In this document: in pieces, positions 46,301-57,097 of the stretch | Layout of the letters: each line of letters opens with the position of its first letter | How positions within the stretch are numbered: the stretch's first letter is position 1 | Assembly (NCBI GenBank): GCA_011503125.2 | Contig: WWBZ02000033.1 | Location: forward strand, 3,038,001-3,102,000 | Direction of reading: 5' to 3' | From: Botryosphaeria dothidea | Lineage: Eukaryota; Ascomycota; Dothideomycetes; Botryosphaeriales; Botryosphaeriaceae | Length of the DNA stretch: 64,000 nt | Program-made: the position numbers and the translations under genes | Notes under the pieces: generated by a model | What the model was told of the DNA's origin: nothing | The model's input: the letters and a program-made list of their open reading frames with translations, nothing else | The model's database searches: none

Positions 46301-47499
46301 CTGGCTTCCGGGCGAATCTGTACATCTCCGGTAAGAATACCAACGTCATCAAACTCGTTCCTGAAATCTCTGAACTTTTGGTTGCTTAGAGCTTTGATGG
46401 GGGACGTATAGATTGCCTTCGTCATATGCTTGGCCGCAAGAGCAATGGCATATTCGGCGACTACCGTCTTCCCAGCCGACGTATGGGCAGCAACGAACAC
46501 CGAATCGCCATTTTCAAGATGATAAACGGCCTCTTTCTGGAAAGTATCCAGCTCGAAGGGCCATTCTCGCGCCATGTCGGGCACGAGTTCCCTGAAATTG
46601 GGAACATCTCGGTTCACATCAACCATGTGCGCCCATTCTTTACCGGCTCTCGTCGTGGACGCCAATGATAGGTTTCCGCGTGGAGCCAGCGCTGGAAATT
46701 CAACAGGAAGGAGAGAATCAATATCATCATCATTCTCTTGTGCCTCGTCGGATTCACCCCTGGAGGGCTGGGTAATGTCGACCTTTTCAGACAGTACGCC
46801 ATCTACTGCGCCAGCGGGAGCGGGTTCTTCGCCCAAGGCCTTTTCAACTTCCTCCACATTCTGCTGGTCGTTGCTGACCTTCTTATTGAAATCCAAGCCA
46901 CGGGCGAAGCCCGGGGGAATCTCTAAGAGCCCGCCCTCGACACCAAAGTTTATGACACGGTCGAGTCCGCCTTGCTTCTTCGCTTTCTCCGCTTGCTGAC
47001 TCTGCAGATAATCGTCTTCTGCAGCTGCTATGGCCTCAACACCGTCTAGACCGCCGGGAGCGAAAGGAAAGAAGCCGGCGGCGCCTCGGACGAAATCGGC
47101 TCTGTTGGCCGGCTTCCTCAGTAGCGACGTGGAGTTTTTCGCGGTCGCACTACTTGCAGGGACGGTTATCTCCTTGTAGCCTGAGACACGGCCCTCCAGT
47201 CCCTCACGAGTGAAGCGGATAATGGTGCGCGTTTGCGTAGGTGCGAGTTCAAAGAGATCGGCGTGGTTGCTTGGTGCGTCCCATCTCTGCTGCAGTTCAT
47301 TGAGCCACTGGGTATTGAAAGACGTTGACGGGGCCAGAAATTCTTGCTCGAGCTCCTGCTTCAGCTCGTTCTTGGTCCGTCGCGTGCGTTTGCGTGGCCG
47401 CTGCTCCTCCAGAATCGAGTCAATCCAGTCAGGACTGCTCGTGTTGACAGAGTCGGCTGCCAGGCTGACGCGTTCGAAGGCCTCAGCCAGGCCTTCCAT
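43379..47499 (-). CDS. SKI2: Ski2-type DExH RNA helicase (Ski complex)
   Basis: Five exons (47499-44797, 44746-44507, 44426-44202, 44118-43939, 43879-43379) encode 1282 aa, matching yeast Ski2 in length. Helicase motifs are the Walker [10 protein letters not shown] (about 337-345), [15 protein letters not shown], the DEVH box [10 protein letters not shown] (429-432), LLSATVPN, and motif [15 protein letters not shown] Gly/Arg-rich RGG segment (about 543-597) lies between the two RecA domains. The arch and the C-terminal helical module (DSH-CT-like) end with [20 protein letters not shown] and [14 protein letters not shown]. The Ski complex feeds mRNA to the cytoplasmic exosome for 3'-5' decay. 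The start at 47499 is the only in-frame ATG upstream of the conserved N-terminus. The protein's double-stranded-RNA virus restraint role is known in yeast only. Confidence 0.96.
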
Positions 47500-48151
47500 G
47501 TTGCTATTTGAGGCGTTGATGCGGTCGTGAGACGGTGCTGGGCGGCAGCTTTGGGCGCGGTGCGATTGATGTTAGTCAAAAGCTGCCCGCGCCATGACGC
47601 ATGTGTAGCTGGCGTTCCGTCTCGCTTGCGCGATTCGTGCCGCATATCGATAAGGCTAGCACGACTCCGACCACGCCAGGGAAAGAGTCGTTTCGTCTGC
47701 ACGATATCCTGCGATCCAGACACCCTCTTTCTTTCCGGTATATCCTAGCGCAGCGACTACTGCAGGCGGCAGAAACCGTCAAAATTAATCCGAACAGGAA
47801 CTGGTTGCTAGGCATGCGCCTGGTCCGTCTGACAGGCGTTTGGTGCCGAGAAGATTGCGCCAGGACTTTGCTAGGAGCATCCACACGCGAGTGATGGGCC
47901 AATTTGGTCTGATCGTCGGGAACACCAACCACGTCGCCAAAAATAAAAAATTTACAGCACAACGCTCTTTTGTGATGTTGAAGATTAAAGTTCAGCCATC
48001 GCTCTGCCGTGCATTCCGCTAAGAACCAGGCTGCCGGTAGTCATACCGCCTCTTTCGCCGCCGCGCAATCTCTTGATAGGATATCCCGTTATCCCACATC
48101 CGAAATGACCCCTAACGCCTCGCTATGCAGATGATGAAACAACCTCGGCAG
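47500..48151. promoter_or_regulatory. SKI2 upstream region and CSM3 3' flank
   Basis: 652 bp between two minus-strand genes. It is presumed to hold the SKI2 promoter and the CSM3 terminator. Short open frames only; no specific element is assignable. Confidence 0.45.
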
Positions 48152-49187
48152 CTACCAATCTTCCAGCCCCTCCATGGCCTCCATCTCATCTGCGAACTCG
48201 TCATCCTGGTTTTTCTCCAGTGGTGATTTACGAGAGCCTGATGCTTGTCCCGGCCCTGATCTGCCCAAGGGTTCGCTCCCCGGCGCTCCGTTCATTTCTT
48301 CTGCAAGTAAAGCATCCAGCTCGTCTTCATCGGGTTCATCGGCCTTCTGACTCGATGCCGCGTGCACCCCCGAAGAGACGGGCATATCTTCCGTCAGCAG
48401 GGCATCCAACTCATCTTCGTCAGGTTCTCCAGCGCGCTGGCTTGGCGCCGTATCCGTGTTGATGGTTTGTGCTTCCATCGCCTGATATTGTTCACCGTCA
48501 CTTCGCGGCGCTCTCTCCTGATGTTCGTCATCCACGCGGGTCGGGCCCGCTGCTGTGTGTTGAGCCTCCTGGCCTCCTTCTGGAAAGTCCGTCCCCACAT
48601 CCTCCGAGGGTCTGGGTTTTCCTTCGTTGATCCACTCCCTCCGCATAATTTGCATCCGTTTCTTATGTCCGAGTTTTTCAATGATGGCCAGTCCATCGGC
48701 AAACTTCGCTCTCGGGTAAAGTTCATCGAGCCACAGCTGGTACATAGTCAGGAGACGCCCAACGTCTTGGAACTGGGTTGGAGATTTAGCGAATGCTGCT
48801 ATTTCGGAGATGGGGACTGACCTCGTGGCCTTTCCCCTTGAACCTGAGTTTTTCCTTGGAGATCCTGCGCAATCTCGGGATTCCGGCTGCAGACAGAAGT
48901 CTGCGGTTTCGTTAGCAGAAACTCTCCTCCACGCGAGATTTGCTCGGAACTCACCGCGCTTCGTCGAGCTTCGCAATCGGCTGTCTTTTCTTTGCAACTG
49001 TGACCTCCTCGTCGATGCCCAGAGTTGAAGTCTGTTGTTTTTTCGCTGACTCTGCACGGCTGTCGTTTGCGCGATTCGCATCTGCTTCGTTGAAGACATC
49101 ATCCATAGACGCGTCGTAATTGAAGAGGTCATCAAGGTCATCGTTCTGCTCTGGTAGTTCGCGTGGTCGTGCTGCAGATGATGACAT
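48152..49187 (-). CDS. CSM3: Csm3/Swi3 (Tipin) replication fork protection subunit
   Basis: Three exons (49187-48955, 48900-48822, 48772-48152) give 310 aa. The Swi3 domain begins near residue 72: AKLDEARLLSAAGIPRLRRI, SKEKLRFKGKGHE, then FQDVGRLLTMYQLWLDELYP, RAKFADGLAIIEKLGHKKRM and QIMRREWINEGKPRP. With Tof1 (Timeless) it travels with the fork, stabilises stalled forks and mediates the S-phase checkpoint. The N-terminus is acidic and disordered. The C-terminal third is acidic and contains a duplicated segment, with EPDEDELDALL occurring twice about 30 residues apart. The gene is divergent from HPR1. The shared 483-bp promoter holds a pair of inverted ACGCGT boxes. Confidence 0.95.
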
Positions 49188-49670
49188 ATTGATGGAGCTT
49201 TATGATATGCTGTTTTTCAATATGTGAACGAGCGACAGCGATTGCCGCAATGACGTTGTACTTTGTAGAGCAGATGCTATGGTGGAGGTACAGTAGGCGC
49301 GTGAAAGGGCACGCGTCTGGGAGACGCGTTCTCGCTTACCGGCCATTAGCGTGCTCCGATCTGCTGCCGCGAAGCTTCGGTGACCGGGACCAACCAACAC
49401 CGCGCTGGACCGACAACTCAACCTCAAACCCTTGCAAACATCGCATACAACCCGAACACGAGGCGACCACACACTCTACACTTGAACTGCAGTCGATTCA
49501 GAGATTGCGGCACTATTGGAATCTGCTTGGCCCCACTTCTCCACTTCCAGCGCAACGCGGAAGAACACCACTACCTCGCGACCTCACCCCGCGACGCCCA
49601 GGCGTCGTGCCGGCCAGCGACTACTGTGGTTCGAACGCCGTAGGAGCTACGCCTGACGCCACCTTGCAAC
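49188..49670. promoter_or_regulatory. Divergent CSM3/HPR1 promoter
   Basis: 483 bp between start codons containing the paired ACGCGT element described separately, at about 125 bp from the CSM3 start and about 340 bp from the HPR1 start. Confidence 0.6.
49311..49329. promoter_or_regulatory. Paired inverted MCB-like element
   Basis: ACGCGTCT, then GGG, then AGACGCGT: a perfect 8-bp inverted repeat with a 3-bp spacer, each arm holding an ACGCGT core. In yeasts ACGCGT is bound by MBF (Mbp1-Swi6 or Res/Cdc10) and drives G1/S transcription. Binding here is inferred from the motif and from CSM3 being a replication gene. Confidence 0.6.
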
Positions 49671-51983
49671 ATGGCTTTTCCCGCGGTGGACTCTGTAGAG
49701 GCTGTGACGCGGCGGTTTCAGGAGCTACTCGAAAAGGCTCGGAGAGTCAAGTCGACTGACTCCATAGAGCCGCAGATATCTGCGACAGACTTGCTTGATG
49801 GAGAGACCGTTCTATTGAGCGACAACATTAAAAATCAGGTCTCTCATAATGTTGTTGCGGAAATTGCTGCGAAAAATCTTCTACATCACCTCGTCGTATG
49901 TATTGCCCATTGCGTACATGTTTGCTGCCACTGGAGAGACTGACCAGGCCGCAGGCTACGACAACCATTGATGATCCATCATTTGTTCAAGTTTGGAACC
50001 TACTTGACATAGTATTGACTTGCAGCGAGCGCAGTACGTTACCTTATCTCAACATTTCTATTCTAGGAAGCGACCCTAATCCGTTCACAGACCAATGCGA
50101 CGGTCTTCTCATCTTCTATCTTGCCGAAGAGCTACTTGATAGCCAGAGCATTGATGGCTGTAGGAGGGTTTTCGACTACCTCGAATCTCGGAGGGAACGC
50201 TTGGTGGCTGTAAGTATGCTTCATGGTATCATTTTGAAACGAGTCTCACATGCATCTTTCAGGGCGATTTCCTCCAAAACTCTGGTGCCAGCAAGCGAAT
50301 AGTAGTGCTACGCTTCTGCAACGAACTGCTTCGTCGGCTGTCCCGAGCTGAAGATGCGGTTTTCTGCGGGCGCGTCTTCATCTTCTTGTTTCAGACGTTT
50401 CCTCTTGGCGATAAGAGCTCGGTCAACTCTCGTGGCGAGTTTCACGTCGAAAATGCCACTGTGTTTGAGGATCCAGCATCGTCTAAAGAGGAGAAGCCTG
50501 ATGGCATGGAAATCGACGCTGATGTCAAGCCAGAAGTGCCAACAGTCACGACAGAGGGCCCAGCAGCGGATGGCGATGCCAAGTCCGAGCCCAAGAAAGA
50601 GCGCAAAGTTTTGGACACCGATACACTGTATCCAATTTTCTGGACTTTACAACAAGCTTTCTCCAACCCCCCAAAGCTGTTCACAGGCGAGTATTTGACG
50701 GAGTTCAAGGGCGGACTTGAGAATACGATTGCGAAATTCAAGGACGTCCCAAAAGTCATTCCGGCGAAGAAACAAGACAAAGGCGATGACAGGGACGCCT
50801 CCAGAAACGATGGCAAGGTTGAGAGCAGGTTTGAAGGGAGCCAGGAGAACAGCGGCGCCAAAGATGGTCGTGGCGTGAAACGGAAGCATGATGAGGGAGA
50901 GGAGGAATTCTCAAGCCCGTACAATCCGAAATACCTGACGAGTAGAGACCTTTTCGAACTTGAGGTTCGTGCTACCCCCACTACTAATTTTTGTCAGATT
51001 ACTTACCAATTTCCAGCTGAGCGACCTCGCGTTCCAACGGCACATCCTGGTTCAGGCTTTGGTCCTCCTTGATTTTCTATTATCGTTGACAGAAAAGTCC
51101 AAGGAGAAGACGCAAAAATGGCTGTCGACAGTGAGCAACCCGAACCGAGCCGTCCAATACAGCTACACTTTAAGTGCTGCAGACGTAAGTAGATCTCACT
51201 TTGCGCATCCCGCGTCAGGGATTGGATCGAGCGCTCTGACCCGGGGAACAGGCCGACTGGGCGTCAAAGACCAGGACAGCGATCACGACGTACCTACAGC
51301 TTCTCCCGGACGGCAAATTCTATTACCGGATGGTGGACACGGTCCTTTCTCGCGACAAAAATTGGGTCCGTTGGAAGATGGAAAGCTGTCCACCAATTGC
51401 AAAACCGCCAGTTTCTCCCGGTGAATTCCAGGAGGCCAGACAAGGAGCGCAGCGGGCGTGCACGAATAAACGACTCAAGGCAGCGGCGCTGGGGTCGCTG
51501 AACCTATCATTTCTATCTGATGCGGCGATGAGCGGAGGGCTGCAGGGATTGAAGGAGTCGTCGAGGTACGCAATCCGGGTGGCAGGATTACTGGATGCAG
51601 CGTGACTAACCGCATGCAGGTACACCATCCCCACGCCCGAGTCGCTGCACAGGGGAATCCAAGGGGACGAATTAGATCTGGAGATGGCCATGGACGACGA
51701 TGATAAGCACAAGTTGCAGCAGGCTAAAGCAAGCAAAACGTGGAGGGCACTCCGCATTGCGTCCAAGGACAGGCTAAGCTTATTCGACAAGATCGACGAC
51801 GGCAAACAGCTGCAGGCGCTCTTCGAGCCCGAGGGTAGCGACGAGGTAGGCAAAGACGAGCGGGCGACGACCGAGACGGCGGAGAGCAGGGTTGACGGGT
51901 CCGTGGCGGAAGCGGCATCGCAGGCGCATGTGCAGGAGGAACAACGGGCCGAGCAGCAAGGCAGTCAAGTGGCAGCGCGGTGA
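49671..51983 (+). CDS. HPR1: THO complex subunit 1 (Hpr1/THOC1)
   Basis: Seven exons (49671-49895, 49955-50033, 50091-50209, 50263-50964, 51017-51184, 51252-51565, 51620-51983) encode 656 aa. THOC1-family blocks are LAEELLDSQSIDGCRRVFDY, LESRRERLVA, VVLRFCNELLRRLSRAED, AVFCGRVFIFLFQTFPLGDK, SSVNSRGEFHVENAT, and later LYPIFWTLQQAFSNPPKLF, LSDLAFQRHILVQALVLLDF and FYYRMVDTVLSRDKNWVRWK. A low-complexity Lys/Asp/Glu/Arg insert lies between. The C-terminus is acidic and Gln-rich. THO couples transcription to mRNP export and limits R-loops. At intron 2 I chose the AG at 50090 over the nearer one at 50075, because it gives a normal 57-nt intron and an uninterrupted family alignment; both choices keep frame. 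Confidence 0.94.
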
Positions 51984-54900
51984 GGTAGAAACAAGGCCAA
52001 GAGCGCCAGCGATCGCCTCAGGCATGCAGGCACGGCGGCGCATTCTGCCGAAATGATGCTCATAGAACGTCGATCCCGGAGTGGTGAGCGATACGGACTG
52101 CGATCTTATGACATGGGGGCGGCGCTATGACAGCCCGGGCGCGGTGGGTTTGCGCAAGAGACGAGATGCTGGGCCAGTCAGTGTTGATATTTGCGCCAGG
52201 GCGTTGGTGTCTCAGCCCAATGCTGCTGGAAAGAGATCGTGGCGCCGTGGGCCGTCTCGGGCGATCCACGCCGCTGTCTGCCAACGGTGCGCGGCTGTGA
52301 TACGTTTTGCGACCGCCACCTGCACACGCGGACGCGGCCGCGGACGTGAGCGAGATGGAGGTTGGAGGGGTTAGAGGCCCGGCGGCCCTGGACTTGGCGG
52401 CTGGCGGCGGCTGGCGGGCAGGCAGCGCGTCCCGACGGGCAGCGGGGCGTGCAGGGCAGCGTGCATGCTGCGGGCATGCGTCATGTACGTCGCCGGTGGC
52501 CACGCGCAACGGCGGCACAGCTGGCTGCTGCTTGCTGCTGGCCGTGCTCCTTCTCCTGCTTTTGCTGCCGCTTCTCCGTACGTAGGCCTGCCGTCGCCGA
52601 TGATTGCGGGAGCGGTGCTGGCGTAAGCAAGGCGCCCGGGGCCGAGTCGTCTGCACGCATCCGAGCATGAAACATGCCCGCGTTTTTTCTGAATCACCTC
52701 TCCTCTACCACAAGCGAGCGGACCCTGGAGCACATCAAACCGCCGCGCACCGGGCGACTGAACCCTAGAATAATTTCCGTCGGCGGAGAAGAGGCTCCTT
52801 CATTTCCATCCTGCCGCCGGCGAGTCGCCAGCGCGCCGGATCAGGCGAGGCTGCTCGTTCGCTCGGCCCGCGTCGCCCTGCGCGAGCTGCTCGCTGCTGT
52901 CCACGCTGACCCCGTCCCGCTTCAGCAACACGCCCGCCGGCCGCGAAACCACCACTGTCTCCCAGGCCTGCCCGCCGCAGTTTCGATGCCCGCCCCCCGC
53001 CCAGGGAGCCGCGGCACGCCCACGCCCACGCCCAGGCACAGGCACAAGCGTCGCCTCCACGGCTGGGCCTCGCACTCGCGCACGCGCCGTACCTGGGCGC
53101 GGATCGCTGGGAAACCACGCTCCCAGACGCCCGTGCCAGCCCCAAGGCGTCTTCCGCCATCATCTGCAGCGATCACGGTTGCGAGGGGATCTCCCCTGCG
53201 CGCTGGCGGCGGCAGGCGTGAATCGCTGCGATGCCCGCCAAGGCAGCGTCTCGCAGCGCTCCCTCGTCGAGCTCTGGCGTTGCGAGATGATGCTCGTGTC
53301 CACCAGCCGCGAGTGGGCCCGCGAGAGGCGCTCGCCGTTGGTACTGCTATTCTGACTGCTGCCGCTACCGCTGCCGCCATCGTCGTCCAACTGCTGGCCG
53401 GCTGGCAGCGCATGCCGTGGCGGCCCGGGAGTGCCCCAAACGCGAGATCTCGTCGTCAAGATCCGTGAGCCGCTAGTATGATGTACCGGCGGCCGCGGCA
53501 AGTCTAGCCTGGCGTGGCATGCTCGCTCCAGCGAACGATCGTGCGTGCGCATCAGCCGGGGGGCGGCCAACCTAGGTCGGCAATCGAGCTCTCCACCGCC
53601 CAAGGACCACCGCACGCGCAGATGAGGAGGCGGACATTCATGCAGCGCGAGGCTTCAGGGCTGACGCACGTTTTTCTCGTTCCTGACGCAATCTCCCTCG
53701 TGCGTTCTGCTGCCTGACTAGACGGCTGCACCGAGGGCGGGCCCGAATCAGGCAGGACAGGAACAGCCGCCCGGATCATGGATGCTTCCCAGCTGGAGGC
53801 TGCCATGCCCTCCGGCCAGAGACCCCGCAACAAGCGTTGCCGAGCCCTGCTTCACCGCGGCGGGTCCTTGAAGCTCCCGTGCTCGCCCAGGCCAATGAGC
53901 CTGCTCCTCCATCCAGGCCTGCCTGCACGCCACGGATCACCTGTGCTCTTCGGCGCAACCCGTCTGGCTCCCTGTCCGTCCTGGAGCGAGCCATGTAGCT
54001 GGACCCTCCTCCTCTTTGACGGCGAGATGCTTGGCCTCCCGTCCGTCCCAAAAGCCTACTATTCGCGGGTCTGTCTGCCCATGCGTCACCTCTCTCTTTT
54101 TTCCCCCTAGGAGTTCGTCCCGAGGTACCGCTCTCCGCGCGCCCAACTCTCTTTTTCTACCCATCTGCTGACGACCTCCCAGTGATGCCCGTCGTCGTGT
54201 AACCGCTGCGTTGTTGTTGCTCTTTCGTTCGCCTGCTGCTTTCGTTTCTTTGCCCTGGTGTTGGCGCGCGAGCCCATCCGATCGTTGCTTTCTTCACGTC
54301 CTCGATTTACCCGGGCTCCACGCCCTCCACCCGCTGCTGTAGGCATGGCCTCGCCCTCCTTTCCGCCTTGGTTAAGCGCTGATGTACCCTCGTGCCTTGT
54401 CAGACTCTGCCTGTGTGGACCCTGGCCCAGCCGCCGTGCGCCGCGCCATTTAGGACCGCAGATATCTAGTCGCCGCCGATACGCCTTTGCACGTTCTCTG
54501 CTGGGGCAGAGCTACGCCAAACTCAATCCTCCACCGGGCTGTCAACTTGACACTACTGCCCCGAGGGCTTTGACCGCGCTGCGTGCTGCTTGCAGGGGAC
54601 CTTCGCTTCATCTTTCCCGCCGAAACGGCAATCGGGCCCTCCACAACCAAGCAGACGCCAGCGACTTAATCCCACGAACCGCAGGGCTGCCCTGCCGAGG
54701 ACCGCCGCCGCGTTGAGAGACGTACTCACCCAAGCCGTCTGCCGCGCGCTCGAGTTGCACGAACACCCCCCGAGAGGTCATTCTTCCAGAAGCGTACCCC
54801 GCATTGGGTTGTCTTTTCTTGCTTTTTGCCTGCAAAGCCTAGTTCTTTCTGCAAAGGCTTGCAACAGCGCACGCCTCGGGGCACACTGCACGAAACCTGC

Positions 54901-55132
54901 GACTTGCAAGGGTCGCTCAGGACGCCTGTAGCCGCTCCCGCCTGCCATCCTTGCTCGCTGGTCATTCGATCTTGAGGACCCCGGAATCCTGCATCCAGGC
55001 AGCTTGTATGTAGCTCTCTCTTTGTTTGGTCCTCCCATCCCGCATTAACTGACCGCAAGCTTCGGTGTCCAGTACACTCAAGCTCAATCTCCATACGACT
55101 TCTACAGCCCGAGCCTAGATCAAGATCCGCCA
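51984..55132. other. Long gene-free 5' region of the homeobox gene
   Basis: About 3.1 kb, GC-rich, with many overlapping open frames on both strands that show no domain. A good donor (GTATGT at 55006) and a branch-like TTAACTGAC near 55047 indicate an intron in the leader just before the homeobox coding start. Long complex promoters or leaders are usual for fungal developmental regulators. HPR1's 3' flank lies at the left end. Confidence 0.5.
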
Positions 55133-57097
55133 ATGGTTGACGGAATCCCTTCCGTACCGCTCTCTCCACCCAGCTCGCCGCGAATGTCTGCGTACACCGC
55201 GACTCACGCTGAGTCTGAGTGGCACAGCCAAAGGACCAAACCAGGAGACGCTGCTGAAGGGACTATGGGCCTGCAGTATTCCGAGGTATCTGGACTCTCG
55301 CTCGACGCTCAAAAACGCCCTCTGTTGCGGACTCACAAGAGCTTTCCTTACACGTTGAGCCAGCCACATCATTCCGCTCCCCAACAACCCGCAACTTCCG
55401 ACCACCCCATTACTTCTCCGCAACCTCAGAGAGAGCGCATCACCATCAGCAACCTGGAGGAATCGCAGCGGACGTCGCTCCCAAATGTGACCTATGGCGG
55501 CTCGGCGCCCGCCAGCCCCGTTTCCAGGCTCACGCCCCCGTCCCCGGAGGGTGAAAAGGGCGACGGAGAGGGCGACCACAACGATGCGGGCCTCTCCGGA
55601 AGCAACGATGAGGGCGACGACTCGAAGCCGATGACTGCAGCCGAGCTGCGGGCACAGAAACGGAAGATGAAGAGATTCAGGTATGTCTCTTCGAATGAAA
55701 GCTGCTTTTCGAGCGGAAAGTCCTGGCAATGCCGCTTTTGTCGTTAGATGCCTCCAAGCTTACGCTATTTTCCTCCAGGCTTACGCACAACCAAACTCGT
55801 TTCTTGATGAGCGAGTTCGCGAGGCAGGCGCATCCAGACGCAGCCCACCGCGAACGCCTGGCTAGAGAGATCCCAGGCTTGAGCCCGCGCCAGGTGCAGG
55901 TGTGGTTCCAGAACAGGTAGGCCCATGAATCTTGCCGTGGAAAAGCGCGATGTGATGCTAACTGCCACGCCTTCCAGGAGAGCTAAGCTGAAGCGTCTCA
56001 CGAGCGATGATCGCGAACGCATGATGAGGTCAAGAGCGCTCCCTGACGATTTCGATATGACCCAAGCTCTACATTCTCCATTCGGTGCGGCTGGCCACGG
56101 AGTTGGAACACCCTTGGCCTCACCTGCTACCAACTTTTCGCCCAGTTTTCCGGAGGGAAATATGGTCCGGCCCCTGAGTTTGGACACAATCCGCCGTTTC
56201 CCTGAGGGACCGCAGATTTCGCCAGGAGGAGTTCCTCCGCCTTTTGGAGGTTATTCATTTACACCCCCACAATCGGCGACTGAAACTTCATCGCCTGTCT
56301 CGGCAACCGGCGAACCAAACCCTTTTGCTTATTCTTCACAGCCCATGGATGGCAGCCCACGACGGCCGAATCCTTTCGTTGGCGGAGTGACTTCAGCCTC
56401 ACCTTTTCCGCAGTACCCCCAGGTGCCCCGGTTGCAATTGCACGATCGTATGGCCCGGACCAGGGCTGAATCTCTCTGCTCCCCGCTGAGAACCAGCATG
56501 TCTTACAGCAACGATGGTACCCTCAGCCAATCTAGCGTCCAGCCCGGCCAGAACGTTGAAGGCCCCAACATGGGTGAGCAGCGCATGCCCCCTTCGAGCC
56601 TTCCGAGCACGAGCCTCCCTGGCTCAAACGTTCCGTATGGCTTGGGCTATTCTTGTAGGTAACTTTCAATTCCTTCGACAAACAGTATAGCTAAACTCTG
56701 TCTAGATTCGCAAATCCCCGGCTTCCAGTCGGGCGCACAGCAGCGAATGCGCTCTTTCTCCACAAGCGTGCCTCGTCGTATCGAATTGTCTCAGCACAGC
56801 GCTCATTATCAGGCTAGCCGGACTCAAGGCCCGGCAAACCCACAGTCTGCCACATTCCCCAATTACCAGAGCTCTCCCCTCGCTACGCCAGGCGCGTACA
56901 ACCCGTCGCCGCTGCTGAGCGCTCCTCACAATGTCTCGACATTTAGCAATTCTCCTAGCTACAATAGCTCTTATGGTCAGCCCCAGGGCGGTCAAAATGA
57001 CCAGTACCAGCCTGGTCCTGTTTATGGAGAAGTCGAGGGCTCCACTCAACAGAATGAGAACAGCGAGACGGGTGTGCAGATGCCGCATCAGTATTAA
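55133..57097 (+). CDS. htf1: Homeobox transcription factor (Htf1/Hox2 type)
   Basis: Exons 55133-55680, 55779-55916, 55978-56654 and 56706-57097 give at least 584 aa. The homeodomain (about residues 177-237) reads KMKRFRLTHNQTRFLMSEFA, RQAHPDAAHRERLAREIPGL and SPRQVQVWFQNRRAKLKRL, with WFQNR helix 3 interrupted by an intron. The downstream block RMMRSRALPDDFDMTQALHS is characteristic of the Htf1/MoHOX2 group, which controls conidium formation in Magnaporthe and Fusarium. Long Pro/Ser/Gln-rich flanks are probably disordered. The frame upstream of ATG 55133 still reads like protein (VQYTQAQSPYDFYSPSLD), up to an AG near 55072, yet no ATG exists between 54385 and 55132. So the true start may lie in a distant 5' exon, and 55133 is a minimum. 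Confidence 0.9.

Noticed and set aside
50034..50075. Nearer AG acceptor for HPR1 intron 2
   Set aside because: It would leave an intron of about 42 nt and insert five residues not expected in the family. The AG at 50090 gives a normal 57-nt intron and a better match.
52674..53468. 264-codon open frame upstream of the homeobox gene
   Set aside because: Arg/Pro/Ala-rich translation of GC-rich DNA with equally long frames on the opposite strand; probably promoter or leader sequence.
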